Positions 11,877 through 24,704 of a stretch of 64,000 nucleotides of DNA are shown here, piece by piece; the stretch's first letter is position 1, and every line of letters starts with the position of its first letter. Source of the stretch: Magnolia sinica (Eukaryota > Streptophyta > Magnoliopsida > Magnoliales > Magnoliaceae); contig NC_080588.1 in NCBI RefSeq assembly GCF_029962835.1, positions 66,612,001 through 66,676,000 on the forward strand, read 5' to 3'. Position numbers and translations under genes: made by a program. A model generated the notes under the pieces. That model was not told the origin of the DNA, did not search any database, and saw nothing but the letters and a program-made list of their open reading frames with translations.

Positions 11877-14800
11877 AAGAAAAATGACAAAAAGAAAAAA
11901 ATGAAACCAACATGCCCGTAAAAAAAAATAAGATTTACAACAACTGGGAAGAAAGAAGAATGCAATAATTTTATATTGCTAGAATTTTTAGACAATAATA
12001 TCCAAGATATATAAAATCTTGTTAAATATTGTGTTATCCTCTAAGAGATACTCTTGTGACCCTTTAGTTCATTCGTACTTTCATTCACTACAATTAAATT
12101 TAATAATTATACTCACGTACTTCTTCAAAACATCCATATACAAACATGACAATTTATCATATGATAATTATTTTTATTTCTTTTTAACAGAGATGTATAA
12201 CCATATCTTACTCAAATATCAAACCTCTCTTCTTCTTTTTTCTTTTTTTCTTTTTCAAAAAGTTTTCATATATAATATTTTTACTTACTTTCTAAAATAA
12301 TTTTTATTTTTGAATTTAATATTTCTTAAAAACACAACAATTACATCACATCCATTCAAAATATTTTTCCCATCATCAACTGAAATAGCTTATGATTTTC
12401 AGGTGTTTCTAAGTGGGCATTACTCAGGGGAAGATCTAATGCCAAAATTCACAAAAGGAGAGCCATGGAAGAAAGTGTTCGGCCCTGTTTTTATGTACGT
12501 TAATTCAGGGCTGGCTGGAACCGACCCACTTGCACTCTGGAAGGATGCAAAATTACAGGTTAGGATTCACCAATATTCATGTTTGGTATGCTCATATTTC
12601 TCTATTTCTTTCATAAATATGAGCATTTTTTAAACTTAAAGTGCTCTAGTTGCACTGTAACACATGGATGGCCTAATTAATCTTACAATCTGAACCGTTC
12701 ATTAGGTCTGGACCGTGCTTTATTTGCTGCCATGAAAATTAATAACAATCAGATGGTATTATATAATCCATCCCAATGCTGGTGCACTTTTCTCTGGCCA
12801 TTCTTTTTGCAAGCAAGAGATGAGGATGTTAGGATCATCTGTTCAACGCAATTCTCTGAAGTAAAATCACTAAAAATGGATGATCGAAATTGTTGATTGG
12901 ACTTTTTCTCATAAACAATGTGGATCATCCATTTTATGGCCTACTCATTGGATGGTTAGAATTGTCCAATTCGTGTTATTTGCTTGCTATGTGTACTGAT
13001 AGTGAGTCCTCCATAACCTAGTAGCTTTTATGATTGGGTACTTTCTCGGGTATAAATATCCATATACGGAGGTATTAAGACTCGGCCGAGTCCAGTCCAA
13101 CTCGTCCGAGTCGACTCAGATTCCATTGGACATAACCCAGCTCAACGCTGCAGTGAGTCAAGACTGACAATAGGGAGTGACAAGAACCATTCATGAGACC
13201 ATTTACAATTCACGTACGGTTTTGATCTTTTGGTTTCCCAATTGGACGGTGATGGAGAAGCATATCCCACTAATACTTCTCATCCTTCTTCGATGCAGAT
13301 GCAAATTGAAGTTGAAAGCTGGCCATATAATTTCCCAGTTTCAGAGGATTTCCCTAAATCTGACCAACGCGGCTCTGTCAGCGGTAGATTACTAATTAAG
13401 GATGGGTATGGATTTTCACCCTTTATCATAATCAGTGCCAGTCAAAATATAAGTGTGTGGGAAATGGTAGCTTCTCTTGAGGTCCAGCACTGTGGGCCCC
13501 ACCGTGATCTATGTCGCACGAACACACCTTCCATTTAGTGGGTCCCATCTAGATTATCGGATATCCCAAAAATCAGCTGTATCCAGAATTCAAGTGGGCC
13601 ATGCCATCTAAAACCATGTGAAATTGTGCATGGTTAAAACATTTAAAACCACTTGGTGGGGTCCATCTGAGTTTTTGATAGGGTTGAAACTTAGTGTGAC
13701 CCATTATCCAAGTTTGGCCCACTTGAGTCATTGATTGACTGTAGCCCAGCATGGAAGGGTGCATCTGATTGATGGAATGGATGTCTAAGATAGATGACAT
13801 GGGGCCCACAGCTTGAACTCATGGGAACTCTCTGTCTCTCTCGTACCATTTTGACGATTTCACAGGTTCGTAGTACATTTTCATTTCAACCATGATTTAT
13901 TTATTTTTTACAATAATAATAATAATTTCAGCATGAGCATAACAATTAACAACCATGCATTTCTTTCTTAGGTTCCTTAGCAAAGATTATATATCTGCAG
14001 ACTCTGCCTATGTGGGCCTTGCTTTGCCTGGAGTCGTCGGATCATGGCAACGAGAATGCAAGGTCACTATGGCTTTTTAATTTTTTATTTTTATTTAACG
14101 TGTTCTTGTAAGTGATATAATCCATGAAATGTAGTGAATTGATGGGAATGCATTAGGCCACGTGAACGGCCGTGGAATGGAATAAGGCCATTTCTCAGTA
14201 GTGGTCGAATATGGACCCCGGCTGGCCTTTTTTTTTCTTGGGCCGGGCTCAGATCTAGACTGACCCATTCACAGAACTGATGAAATGCATTTGGTATTAT
14301 GCTATTTCAGGTGCATCTTACACAGTGTTCTGTTTTCAGGGCTACCAGTTTTGGAGTAGAGCTGACTCGTATGGGTTTTTCTCCATCAATGACATCCGGA
14401 CAGGAGACTATAATCTCTTTGCATGGGTGCCCGGTTTTATAGGGGATTACAGAAATGATGGGATCGTTACCATCACCGAAGGTTAGTATCCAAAATATTT
14501 ATGGGCAGTAACTGTAGGATTTGGACAAGTGGGGCCCATGGTTTATGGATCTAAACCATTGATATGGTGGGATCACTGAAGATTGAAGATCATCACCCTT
14601 TGATACTTGGCCCTTCTCTCTCTTGAGTTTGCACCACTGCTTATATCTATTTTTCTCCTGTGTTCTTAAGCCATAACATAAGATGGTTCAGATCTTTGAA
14701 TATTGGATATCCACCATCCCTGGTGAAGCCCATTATTTCAATAGTTTGGATCATCATGCCTTGGGCCCCACATGCACATAATCTGAATCTTGATTGAGAG

Positions 14801-17800
14801 ACCAGATCCACTACAAAGCTTTTGAGATTGAGCTTAACTTACAACCCTATGTGTGGGCCCACTGTGATGTATGCATGGCATCCAATCTGTCCACCATGTT
14901 CGTGTTCTCGTGTTCTCCTGGGCTTCCGTATCTAAGCCGATCCAAAATGATGCAAGGAGTTACGTGAGGAGACCGATCACCATCTTCCTCAAGGGATAAC
15001 TACTATGAATCCACAGAGCTCTCTCCACTCCACACAAGATTCCACGAATCCACGGGGGATGAAAATAGAAATTATTTCTAATAAATTTGAAATAAATAAA
15101 TTAATAATAATAAATAAATAAAATTACAATCTTTTAAATAATAAACTCAAACCTAGGATGGAGTTTTAGGCTCAAACACCCTTACAATGTGACTTACTGT
15201 AAATAATAAATTTATTATCTATATTATTTATATAGAGTCATCATTCCTACTTAAACTTCATGGTTTTTGACCAAAAATGGTACGTGTTCAATTTGGCATA
15301 ACTACCTTGTTTTCCTAATTTTTCTAAGTCCTCATGGTGGGCATGACTCCTACAACTCAAAAGATCAAAAGTAACAATCAAATTATAATTTACTTTGTAG
15401 TAAAAATGAAAATAAAATTAACTTCTGCCTGTTGATGTGATGGAATCTTGCAAATCTAGCATAAACAACCCAGCATAGCAGGGTTGGTTGGCTAGAGTAG
15501 CTTCTCTTACCCAAAATTATATATGACATGGAAAAACTTACTCCAGTTTATGAGATATGACTGTTTTAAGGTTCTGAATATCCTGATCATTTCCACCTCC
15601 AATCAGGCATTTTTTCGTCCATCTTTGCCATGAAAGTGTCCGTGACCCACTCTACATCACAGAACATGTGTAGGCCATAACATATAAACTTAAACCTCTA
15701 AAATGATGCGGTGTGGCCCACCTGGGTTTGGGAATCGCTGGGTTTATGGGCTGTCCACTCATCCTGGTGAAGCGCGTTTTCTGAATGGAGTGGATGGCAT
15801 ATATGAAACACAGTGCGAACGTCATTACTATCCAGAAGGCTTTTTAACAGCAGGTGTCCCCATCCCAACTTTTCCGTGGTGTGACCCACTTGAACTTAGG
15901 ATCGGCCTAAACTTTGGGAACCAAGGAGGAGCTGAGGGTCCAAACATGATGGACGGATTGGATTTCATGAACACATCACAGTTGTCCCGACACACAGCAT
16001 TGTAGATTTGGTTACCCTACGAAACTGAGTGGATCCAGCCTCTGCCCCAACCATGCATTTCCTAACGACCAGGACCCCTCCACCCCCTACTTTTGGTTAT
16101 TGCTTCATTTATCTGTTTTTGTTTTATTTACGGAGTGAACGGTGAAGATTTTCCGATGATCATAGGTCACATAAAGTTTCAAGATCTTGTATTTGATACA
16201 TTCTCTTTTTTTTCTTTTTTTAAATTGAACCCAGGATGTGATATTGACATGGGTGATCTGGTATATGAACCACCAAGAGATGGTCCCACATTGTGGGAGA
16301 TTGGTGTCCCTGATCGTTCCGCGGCCGAGTTCTACGTTCCCGATCCTAATCCTATGTATGTTAACAAACTCTACATCAGTCATCCTGACAAGTAAGTTCT
16401 GATCCTTTCTGTACACTATTTGATACTTAAATCTTGGTTTTGATTTGTACATTACAAGATTGTAATTTGGAATAAAAACTATCCACTTGGGCTGTGTTTG
16501 GCGGTTCAATGCAAATGAATTGGGATAGCAATCAGAGGTTGGTTGTCATTATGAAATAAAAAGCGTCACAACTCCTCTTGGGTTATCTTCCCTGTAATGA
16601 ATTGAATTGCAATTCAGTTCAATTGACCATCCAAACATGCCTAATTGTTGTAACCGTTGGAATGTCCAAACCAAACTGTTCAGATCCAGCAGATCCATCC
16701 TTCCTGGCATTTTCAGATTCATTCAGCAGATGCATTGTCCCTGGAATTTTCAGATTCATCCAGCAGATGCATTCTCCCTGGAATTTCAGATTCATCTAGC
16801 AAACGCATTCTCCTTGTCTAATACAGATTCATCTAGAAAATTGTTTGGTTGCCTAATGCTATTCATTATTTTAAGAAATTTCTAATGTATTTACTCCCGG
16901 TGAAAGTATCATTAAGGGACAGTAGTGTCTTTTTGTAATCTCTTGCTAAACTTATAAATAGGAATGTTGAAAACAAGTAGCTATACCAGGAAAAGCAGCA
17001 GGTTCTTTTTACAGCATTAGCTTGGTTTTGAAAAAGTAAATTTTAATATATTTTCTTTCTCTACCTTGCAAGTGGAGGTGCACTTGTCACCATTTGGGGT
17101 TTATAAAGCCATCAAACTGGTACAGAGAGACAGGTTTTTGGTTGAAGTCGGCAATAGTTTTCAGCCAATAGAATTCTTTATTTTTTATTTTTGGAAAAAT
17201 CTGTTGGAGAAGTTAAAAATTAAAAAAAAAAAAAATTAAAAAAAAAAAAAAAACCACAAACAAACAAACAAACAGAATTCTATTTTTCCTTCTCCAAAAA
17301 TCAGATTGTTTAGGTTGTCTTGAGGCATAGTAAAGCTAATTTGTTTTATCCATAAAGAACTTGTTTGTGTAAAGATGGTCATCACAATACATCCGCAAAT
17401 TCCAAAGTTGTCTAAGGATAACCATGAAAATTGATGCATCTAGATGAAGGTTTTGTTCTGGTCACAAGATCTATGGGATATCATCATCGATAGGTACGCA
17501 TAGCCCACAACAGATCAAGAAGCCACCTACTCCGCCGAATAAAAGGTCGCCCTCAAAAATCAAATAAAGAAGGACAAGAAGGCATTGTTTCTTGTCTATC
17601 AAGGGTTGAATGAATCCACCTTTGAAAGGATCGTTCAAGCGACATCAAGCAAGCAAACATGAGACACACTAAGCATCATCTTCAAGGGGTGTGGATTGTG
17701 TAAAGAGAGTCCGGCTATAAACGCTTAAAGCCGAGTTCGATGCCGCTCAAATGAAGAAAGGTGAGACCATCTCAAACTATTTTTCACGACTACTTGTTAT

Positions 17801-20800
17801 TGTTAATAACTTGAAAAGAAATAGTGAAAAAATCGAAGACATTCGTAATATTGTTGAAAAGGTACTTCAATCCCACACAACCAAGTTTGAAAATCTGGTT
17901 GTGGCCATTGAAGAATTAAAAGATTTTGAAAATCTCTCTATTGAAGAGTTAATGAGATTGTTGCAAGTTTATGAGCAACAAATGCAAAAGAATATCGGAT
18001 CTATGATACTAGAACAAGCATTGGAGTCAAGATTGACTTTAAATAAACAAAAGACCAATCATGGTCGTGGAAGCTCCCAATTTCGAGGTGGCCGCACCAA
18101 TAACATTTGTGCAAGAGAAAGAGAGCATGGATATAATCCAAGTAATCCACAAAATTAACAAAATTTTACCAATTTACATGGTAGAGGAAATGGTAGAGGC
18201 CTATCCACATGAGGCCGTGGAAATACGAAAAATATTTAGTGTAGAAATTGCAACAAGTTCGGCCATTATGCATCAGATTGCTAGAGCAAACTAATGGATC
18301 GAGATGAACAATCCAATTATGTCAAAGCATCAAATCATGAAGAGGAAAGAACCACACTCTTCCTTGCACAAGAAAAAGGCTGCGATCAATCAGATGTGTG
18401 GTATTTTAACACGGGTGCAAGCAATCACATGTGCGCTGAGAAAAGACTCTTTATGGAACTCACAGAAGGAGTTCATGGAGATGTGACGTTCGAAGACTCA
18501 TTAAAAACTGGTGAAAGGTAAAGGTAAAATTAAGATTTATTAGAAAAATGGTGAGCCACAATTCATCTATAATATATATTACGTACCCAACATGAAAAGT
18601 AACATCCTCAGCATCGGCTAACTACTTGAAAAAGAGTATGTGATACACATAGAGGACTCAGTTTTGTCATTAATAAATGCATGCAGTAGACATGTAGCAC
18701 GAGTCCAAATGGTGAAAAATCGAATGTTCTCACTCAATATAAACACAAGGCTCAAGAAGTGTCTTTATGGACATGCCAATAAAGAATCATGGAAGTGGCA
18801 TCTTCGCTTTGGACATCTAAACTTTAATGGCCTTAAGCTCTTATCCTCATCAAGCATGGTGCATGGCTTGCCTATTATTGAAGCTCCAGAACATGTGTGT
18901 GAGGCATGCATACTTAGTAAGTAGCAAAGGAACTCCTTCCCAGTTAGAATATCCTGAAGAGCAAATGAGTCATTTCAATTAGTTCACACTAATATATGTG
19001 GACCCATAGAGACACCATCTCTTAAAGGTAACAGATATCTCATTACCTTCATTGATGATTACAGTAGAAAACTCTAATTATTTTGCATTAAAGAAAAGTC
19101 TGCAGCCTTTTCTATCTTTAAAATTTTCAAAGCCCGAGTTGAAAATGAAAGTAGCTACAAAATCAAGGTCCTCAGATCTGACAGAGGTGGGGAGTACACC
19201 TCAAATGTGTTTCGAGAATGTTACGGGGAACATGGTATTAAACAGCAACATACTATAGCTTACATGCCACAACAGAATGGAATTACAAAACGGAAGAACC
19301 GCACCATCCTTAACATGACGAGAACCATTGTGAAGAAGAAAAACCTACCGAAGAGCTTTTGGGCAGAGTCAGTTGCATGTACTGCATATCTGCTGAATTC
19401 GTGTCCCACTAAAAGTGTCAGGTTTATGACACCACAGGAGGCATGGAGCAGCTACAAGCCGAGCATGGGGCACCTTAAAATTTTTGGGCGTGTTTCCTAG
19501 GCTCAAGTTCCAGAAGCAAGAAGAAAAAACTTGATGATCATGACGAGAAGTGTATCTTCATTGGCTACAGCAAACAATCAAAGGCATACAAGCTCTATAA
19601 CCCACTAACTAATAAGGTGATGATAAGTAGAGATGTGGTGTTCTGCGAGGAAGAAGCCTGGAAGTGAAACCAGGAAGAGTCAGCCAAAGATTATTAAGTC
19701 GAGGCTAAAGAATATGAAGAAGAGAGGCAGTGAATCAGGAGCAGACACCCACCCTTCGGATCATAGAAGTCCAGGAGTACGTTCCATCTCCCCTGGAAGT
19801 GCTTTATCAAATCAGAATTCAGTTAACACATCTTCATCTAATTCTCCTTCACCCTTGGCTCCTATCAAAATAAGAAGCTTCAACAAGATCTACACAGAAA
19901 TTGAGGAAGTGAATTTGCTTTGCCTGTATACAGACCATGAGCCTCTCATATTTGGAGAGGCCGTGAATGAAAAATGTTGGACAAATGCTATGGTAGAAGA
20001 GATACATGCTATCGAGAAGAATCATACATAGGAGTTGATCTCACTCCCTAAAGGCCAAAGGGTATTATTGGTCTCAAATGGGTGTATAAAATCAAGCGAA
20101 ATGCCAATGGTAAGATCAAACGATATATGACAAAGCTTGTACCAATGGCTACAAATAGAAATATGGGGTAGACTATGAAGAAGTGTTCACCCCAGTTACT
20201 CACCTTAACACTATGAGAATAATTATCTCCCTTGCAGCTCATCATAATCAGATGATCTACCAACTGGTTGTGAAATCTGCATTCTTAAATAGAGTACTCG
20301 AAGAAGAAGTCTACGTTGACCAGCCTTAAGGCTTTGTCATGCAAGGGAAAGAACATAAGGTGTATCGGCTGAAGAAAGCCCTGTATGAGTTGAAGCAAGC
20401 TCCTCGTGCTTGGAATGCACGAATCGATGACTAACTTCAAGAGAATAGTTTCATCAAATGTTCGTATGAGCATGCCGTCTACATAAAGAAGAATGCCCAT
20501 GACGATATGCTTATGGCTTGTTTATATGTTGATGATCTATTGTTCATAGGAAATAGATAGGCGATGTTTGTAGAATTTAAACAGGCTACGTTCAATGAGT
20601 TCGAGATTACTAATGGTGAATTGATGTCCTTCTTCTTGGGCATCGAAGTGAAACAACAAGTTGGTGGTATTTATATATCTCAGAAGAAGTATGCAAAGGA
20701 ACTTCTTAAAAAGTTCAAGATGACAATACCGTAAATACGCCTGTAGCAACGGGCCTGAAGATGACAAAAGAAGGAGAAGGATAAGCGTGGACTCGACTCT

Positions 20801-23245
20801 ATTCAAGAGTCTGATTGAAAGTCTCAGATACCTCACAATCACTTCGTTAGATATCATTTGCAGTGTTGGGCTTCTAAGCAGGTACATGGAAGCACCAAAA
20901 GAATCACTAGCTTGCTGCAAAAAGAAAAATAAAAATCCTTAGGTATGTCAAAGGAACCGTGAAATTCGGTATCTTCTATCCATACAATAATGAAGCAATA
21001 TTATAAGGATACCCAGACAGTGATTGAGGAGGTGATCAAGATGAAAGAAAAAGCACTACAGGATACGTATTTTATCTTGGGTCGACTGCCTTTACATGGA
21101 ACTTAAAGAAGCAAAGTGTGGTCGCTTTATACACATGTGAAGCAGAGTATGTGGCAACATCGTCCAGCCTGTGAAGCAATATGATTGAAGAACATGCTAA
21201 AGGAGCTGAAACATCCATAGGAGGCATCCACAGTTATATACATCGATAACAAGTCAGCAATCAAACTTACCAAAAATCCGGTGCAGCAGTGGAGGAGCAA
21301 GCACATTGATACTAAGTATCACTTCCTACGAGATCAAGTAAAGTAGAAAATGGTGAAATTGGAGTACTGTCATACTACTGAACAGGTAGCAGATATTTTC
21401 ACCAAGGAACTATTGACAAATGCATTCAGATGACTAAGGTCGATGCTTAGAATGAAGCCGGTTTTGGTTTAAAGGGGTGTGTTGGAATGTCCAAACCAAA
21501 CTGTCTAGATCCAACAGATCCATCCTTCCTAACATTTTCATATTCATCCAGCAGATGCATTGTTCCTGAAATTTTCAGTTCATCCAGCAGATGCATTCTC
21601 TCTGGAACTTCAGATTCATCCAGCATATGCATTCTCCCTAGAATTTCATATTCATCCAGCAAATTCATCTTCCCTGTCTAATACAAATTCATCTAGAAAA
21701 ATATTTGGCTGCCTAATGCTATTTATTATTTTTAGAAATTTGTACTGTATTTATTCCTGGTGAATGTATCATACATGGGGCAGTAGTGTCTTTTGTAATC
21801 TCTTGCTAAACTTGTAAATAGGAATGTTGAAAATAGGTAGCTGTATCAGGAAAAGCAGCAAGTTCTTTTTAAGTAGTAGCTTGGTTTTGAAAAAGTAAGT
21901 TTTAATATATTTTCTCTCTCCCTTGCAAGTGGAGGTGCACTTGTCACCATTTGGGGTTTGTAAAGCCAACAGTAACTCATTAGTATATTGGTTATTTTTA
22001 GTGCTTGCATTCGACCAGTCCCAACTGTTTCATTGTTCCCTCGTTTCATTATAGTAGTAAAACCTTTGATTTCTCTTGGCAGGTTTAGGCAGTATGGTTT
22101 GTGGGAGAGGTATGCCGATTTATATCCCAACGAAGATCTTGTTTACACCGTCGGTGTTAGTGATTATCGAAAAGATTGGTTCTATGCACAGGTCACTAGG
22201 TGTGATTCCTCTAACTATCTTTCTGTTACAAAATTTCAAGGAATCCATTCGCACATTGAAATTTTCTCTAAATATATTTTGGCCATCATTGCGATGCGCT
22301 ACAATGACTGTTTGGAAGAGGAAAACTTCACAATTTCCCTTTCTATACAATGATTTAGCCCAATTCGCGGAAGCAATTGGGATGGGTTTGAGTTAAAATC
22401 ACTTGATTTTTTTAATATTTTCATGGCTGGCCAAACACTCCCGCCACCCGAATTTAAGAATGTGAATGTAGTTATACGACTTTCCGATGATTTTGAATTA
22501 TGACCATATGCTTACATTGCAGGAAGAAAGATGATAAATCCTACCAAGCAACCACATGGCAGATAAAATTCACACTTGACACTGTTGTCCAAAGCCGGAC
22601 ATATAAATTGCGATTGGTGATTGCATCGGCTAATGTCTCTGAATTGCAAGTATGCATGTTACTATAAACTCAGTTGCATTTGGATTCACAAGCGAATTGA
22701 ATTGTAAATATTCAGTTTAATTATGTATTGAGGTGAGTAGCCTCAAATTAGACTAGTAATCGCAATTAAAATTATAGCACACCCAAACACACTCTTAAAT
22801 CATCTCTAACACTGATTATAGAAAATTGTGTAGGATTATATGAATATAGATCATCTCTAGCACTGATTTTAATGAGGAGAATAAAATCAAAACTGTACAA
22901 TCTATTATCCTTTGTATCGTACTAATTTGATTTATGTTTTTGGCGTAGGTTCGATTCAATGACCCGAGAGCCAATCCGCCTCACTTCACAACTGGGCTAA
23001 TCGGAGAGGACAATTCAATTGCCAGACATGGGATTCATGGGCTCTACTGGCTCTTCAACATTGACGTCCCAAGCAGTGTGCTTTTGGGAGGAGACAATAC
23101 CATCTTTCTCACTCAGGCGAGAAGCGTGAGTCCCTTCCAAGGAATCATGTATGATTACATCCGATTAGAAGGGTCCACTGATCCCAATTCAAATAAGAAA
23201 AAATCATCTTGTATTTTGTACCAAGCATATAAATCACTGCACTAA
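2140..23245 (+). CDS. Rhamnogalacturonate lyase (polysaccharide lyase family 4), 13 exons
   Basis: Exons I reconstruct: 2140-2324, 2713-2832, 3517-3636, 4185-4326, 4516-4686, 12403-12558, 13299-13405, 13972-14062, 14340-14481, 16235-16391, 22083-22199, 22523-22649, 22949-23245. All introns are GT-AG, all phases match, and the sum is 1932 nt (643 aa plus TAA). Family hallmarks: [14 protein letters not shown] near the N terminus, [15 protein letters not shown] (about 105-120), [13 protein letters not shown] (about 141-153), [10 protein letters not shown] (about 236-245), GSWQRECK (about 357-364), [14 protein letters not shown], and C-terminal [13 protein letters not shown] and [12 protein letters not shown]. 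The family cleaves the rhamnose-galacturonate backbone of pectin rhamnogalacturonan I by beta-elimination in the wall, with a beta-sandwich catalytic domain, an FnIII-like domain and a CBM-like C-terminal domain. The start at 2140 is the first usable in-frame ATG; the protein lacks a visible signal peptide and starts close to the conserved block, so an upstream exon may be missing. Exons 3-5 occur twice (see separate entry). Confidence 0.93.
2335..2386. repeat. (CT)n microsatellite in intron 1
   Basis: Uninterrupted CT dinucleotides lie just inside the first intron of the lyase gene, about 10 bases after the splice donor. Length variation here could affect splicing, but nothing in the sequence shows that it does. 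Confidence 0.9.
3508..4851 (+). repeat. Duplicated lyase segment, copy 1 (exons 3-5)
   Basis: About 1.34 kb nearly identical to 9900-11246, offset 6392 bases, with scattered single-base differences and one 3-base indel. It holds exons 3 (3517-3636), 4 (4185-4326) and 5 (4516-4686) with intact splice sites. Its right edge is exactly the left end of the gypsy LTR at 4852. Its left edge at 3508 shares only a 6-base microhomology (aagttg) with the retrotransposon pol end joined to copy 2. Confidence 0.95.
4852..5553 (+). mobile_element. 5' LTR of the gypsy element
   Basis: Starts TGATGTAGAG and ends CCTGCGTCA, directly before the primer binding site. A TATA-like CTATAAATAG lies near 5262-5271. 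The same LTR occurs as solo copies at 14948-15659 (-), 41658-42307 (-, older) and 57726-58449 (+), which fixes its ends. The preceding five bases, ccctc, are the expected target duplication, matching the uninterrupted site in copy 2 near 11242-11246. Confidence 0.92.
5588..6727 (+). pseudogene. Gypsy gag with zinc knuckle, one in-frame stop
   Basis: ATG at 5588 begins [11 protein letters not shown] retrotransposon gag domain follows, with the typical FSDFLDWL-like and [16 protein letters not shown] segments around residues 130-230. A TAA at 6602-6604 interrupts the frame; the same frame then continues into a CCHC zinc knuckle (C-x2-C-x4-H-x4-C, 6674-6715) and onward into protease. Gag and pol are therefore one continuous frame with a premature stop, not a frameshift. 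The gag shell binds RNA and packages the element transcript. Confidence 0.9.
6728..9900 (+). pseudogene. Gypsy pol: protease, RT, RNase H, integrase (decayed)
   Basis: Domains in order: retropepsin with [11 protein letters not shown] (aspartate at 6971); reverse transcriptase with [13 protein letters not shown] and the catalytic YFDD box at 8006-8017; RNase H with ECDAS and YTDHQAFKF (about 8440-8660); integrase zinc-binding HHCC region (about 8985-9125) and core start [10 protein letters not shown] near 9196. In-frame stops occur at 7199, 7640, 7967, 8594, 8711 and 9181, and there are frameshifts after about 8715. The protein stops at about 9900 by truncation. It cannot make active enzymes. 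Confidence 0.9.
9900..11246 (+). repeat. Duplicated lyase segment, copy 2 (exons 3'-5'), with empty gypsy insertion site
   Basis: Exon copies: 9909-10028, 10577-10718 and 10908-11078, each with intact splice sites and only synonymous or intronic differences seen in the exon text. After the copy of base 4851 (11246) the sequence runs straight on into lyase intron 5 with no LTR, so this copy carries the unoccupied target site. Exons 3-5 total 433 nt, not a multiple of three: joining exon 5 to exon 3' shifts the frame and meets a TGA at about 9957-9959. A functional message must therefore use one copy only. Confidence 0.95.
11247..12402. repeat. Remainder of lyase intron 5, microsatellite-rich
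   Basis: Contains a compound GT/CA/TA microsatellite at about 11391-11453, a pure (TA)n run at about 11809-11874, and T-rich sequence up to the exon 6 acceptor at 12401-12402. The open frames here encode only tyrosine-isoleucine or low-complexity strings and are not genes. Confidence 0.8.
14948..15659 (-). mobile_element. Solo LTR of the gypsy family in lyase intron 9
   Basis: The reverse complement aligns end to end with the 4852-5553 LTR: starts TGATGCAAGG and ends CTCTACATCA on the + strand. No internal element sequence is attached. The flanks caaaa (14943-14947) and cagaa (15660-15664) are a 5-bp target duplication with one mismatch. This is the expected product of LTR-LTR recombination. 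Confidence 0.85.
16655..21971 (+). mobile_element. Ty1/copia retrotransposon with both LTRs, in lyase intron 10
   Basis: Left LTR 16655-17114 (460 bp), right LTR 21480-21971 (492 bp); they match except for indels and substitutions. A perfect 5-bp target duplication gtaac is at 16650-16654 and 21972-21976. A primer-site remnant (TGGTACAGAG, one base short of the initiator-Met match) follows the left LTR at about 17118, and a purine tract AAAGGGG precedes the right LTR. The element lies in the same orientation as the host gene. The left LTR has lost its terminal T (CGTTGG for TGTTGG). Confidence 0.93.
17440..21430 (+). pseudogene. Copia gag-pol polyprotein, decayed
   Basis: Order as in copia: gag (17440-18160, with [18 protein letters not shown]), a CCHC knuckle reading [14 protein letters not shown] (about 18240-18281), protease-like [10 protein letters not shown] (about 18396-18430) in which the catalytic Asp is Asn, GAG-pre-integrase with [10 protein letters not shown] (about 18790), integrase with [13 protein letters not shown] (about 19270), reverse transcriptase with YVDD at 20525-20536, and RNase H with a CEAEYVA motif (about 21140). 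Stops and frameshifts are spread throughout. Integrase precedes reverse transcriptase, which distinguishes it from the gypsy element in the same gene. Confidence 0.9.
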
Positions 23246-24704
23246 TGGGCAAAATCTTACTACTATCAAAAGACATGATTCGAGTTAAATATAGTGCTTC
23301 ATTTAGTTTTAATTTTAGCTACAAATATTATCTGTAGTTGTATGTACATTTAACTAAAGAAAATATGGCTACAGATTTAATCCGTAACCATTAGGTATAT
23401 ACTTACCGTTTAAATCCGTAGGTACTGTTTCATGGAAGGCTATGGAACTAAAGGTACAATCTGATACGGATTATAACCGTAGTAATATTTAGCTACGCCT
23501 TCTATTCACAACTTTTGACCCTTTTTGTGGTACTGTTACATATAAAGTTCGACGATTGTCACACATCGGGAGAAGCCGGTGCAGCCCACCTTTGGATCTG
23601 CTTCCGGAAGCAAAATTCCCGAGCCGACATAGTACTTGGGTCAGAGCCATTGGTTTCATTTAAGCTGTAATGTCATAAGTATGATTGAAGTAAAGATGGT
23701 GATGGTTGATTTTAGTTCCAGTAGTGTTCAAATACAGCTAGTTGGATCACTAAAGTTACTGTCGATCCTATTACAACAACACTGCAGAAAAAGAATAGAA
23801 AATCACCAATTTAAAGTAGTGCCCACTTGATGAGTGGATCAGCCTGATTTTCATGCAAGTTGGTCTTCATGGCTGGGCCAACTACACATGATAGGTTAGT
23901 TACTGCCTCAATAAGTTCATGGACACCAATGTGGACAGTTTAATCACATCTTTTATTTTTGTTTTCGGTTCCAAGACCATAGATCATACAAGTAGGATTG
24001 TCCAACCAAATAGGCCATCCACAGTGGGGCCCACCAAATTGGTGGTCTGGTCATGTATAATTACCCCTTGATATGCATGTCATATACATACATGTAGAAA
24101 TTTCTTAACGGGCTAACTCGGGCCAAAAATGTTTGGCCCTTTTCAGATTCGGGCCGGGCTCACGCTGAAGTAACTCGGACTATCTGTCCAAATCACAGAC
24201 GAGGTGTAGGTGGGTATGATCCTAAAATTAGACTTATTGATGATCCTGACCTCTGATTAATGTGCATTTGACCATTGGCTAGTTTTTATTGTGATTGTCC
24301 ATTAGATGTGCCAGCTCAGACATCTCTTTTCCGTATAATCGTTCCCTTATTATCCAACTAAAGTTGGGCCAATGATTTGGATGGTTTAACTGAGTTACAT
24401 ACATGCCATGTGTACAATTTTTCAGAGTTACAGACATTGTACAATTTATAAGGGCATTTATATGAACAAACACAGTCAGCAGAGTATAAATGTTTTTCTC
24501 AATATTAAAAAATAAATAAACAAAATAAACCATATGGCATTGTTTTAAGAAAACGGTAAATGGTAGTGCCATGTCTCTACAATGCAGGTGGCAGGGTGAT
24601 TTGTCAATCGCGACTTTCTAATTTGTAGGCCTTACTATGGATTGAAATGGTTCAAGAAACACATATAGATCAGACGATCTTATCCGCTTGAATGCTGTCT
24701 TATA
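23246..24704. other. Intergenic, 3' side of the lyase gene
   Basis: No coding sequence recognised. At about 23310-23520 there is an A/T-rich stretch with repeated 'tagctac' and 'ccgta' motifs in both orientations, compatible with a small inverted-repeat element, but its ends are not clear. A (TA)-poor spacer with GGGCC-type modules follows. Confidence 0.4.

Noticed and set aside
15703..16005. 100-codon frame in lyase intron 9
   Set aside because: It resembles no known domain and lies between good splice sites of the lyase; likely chance in a GGCCCA-rich spacer.
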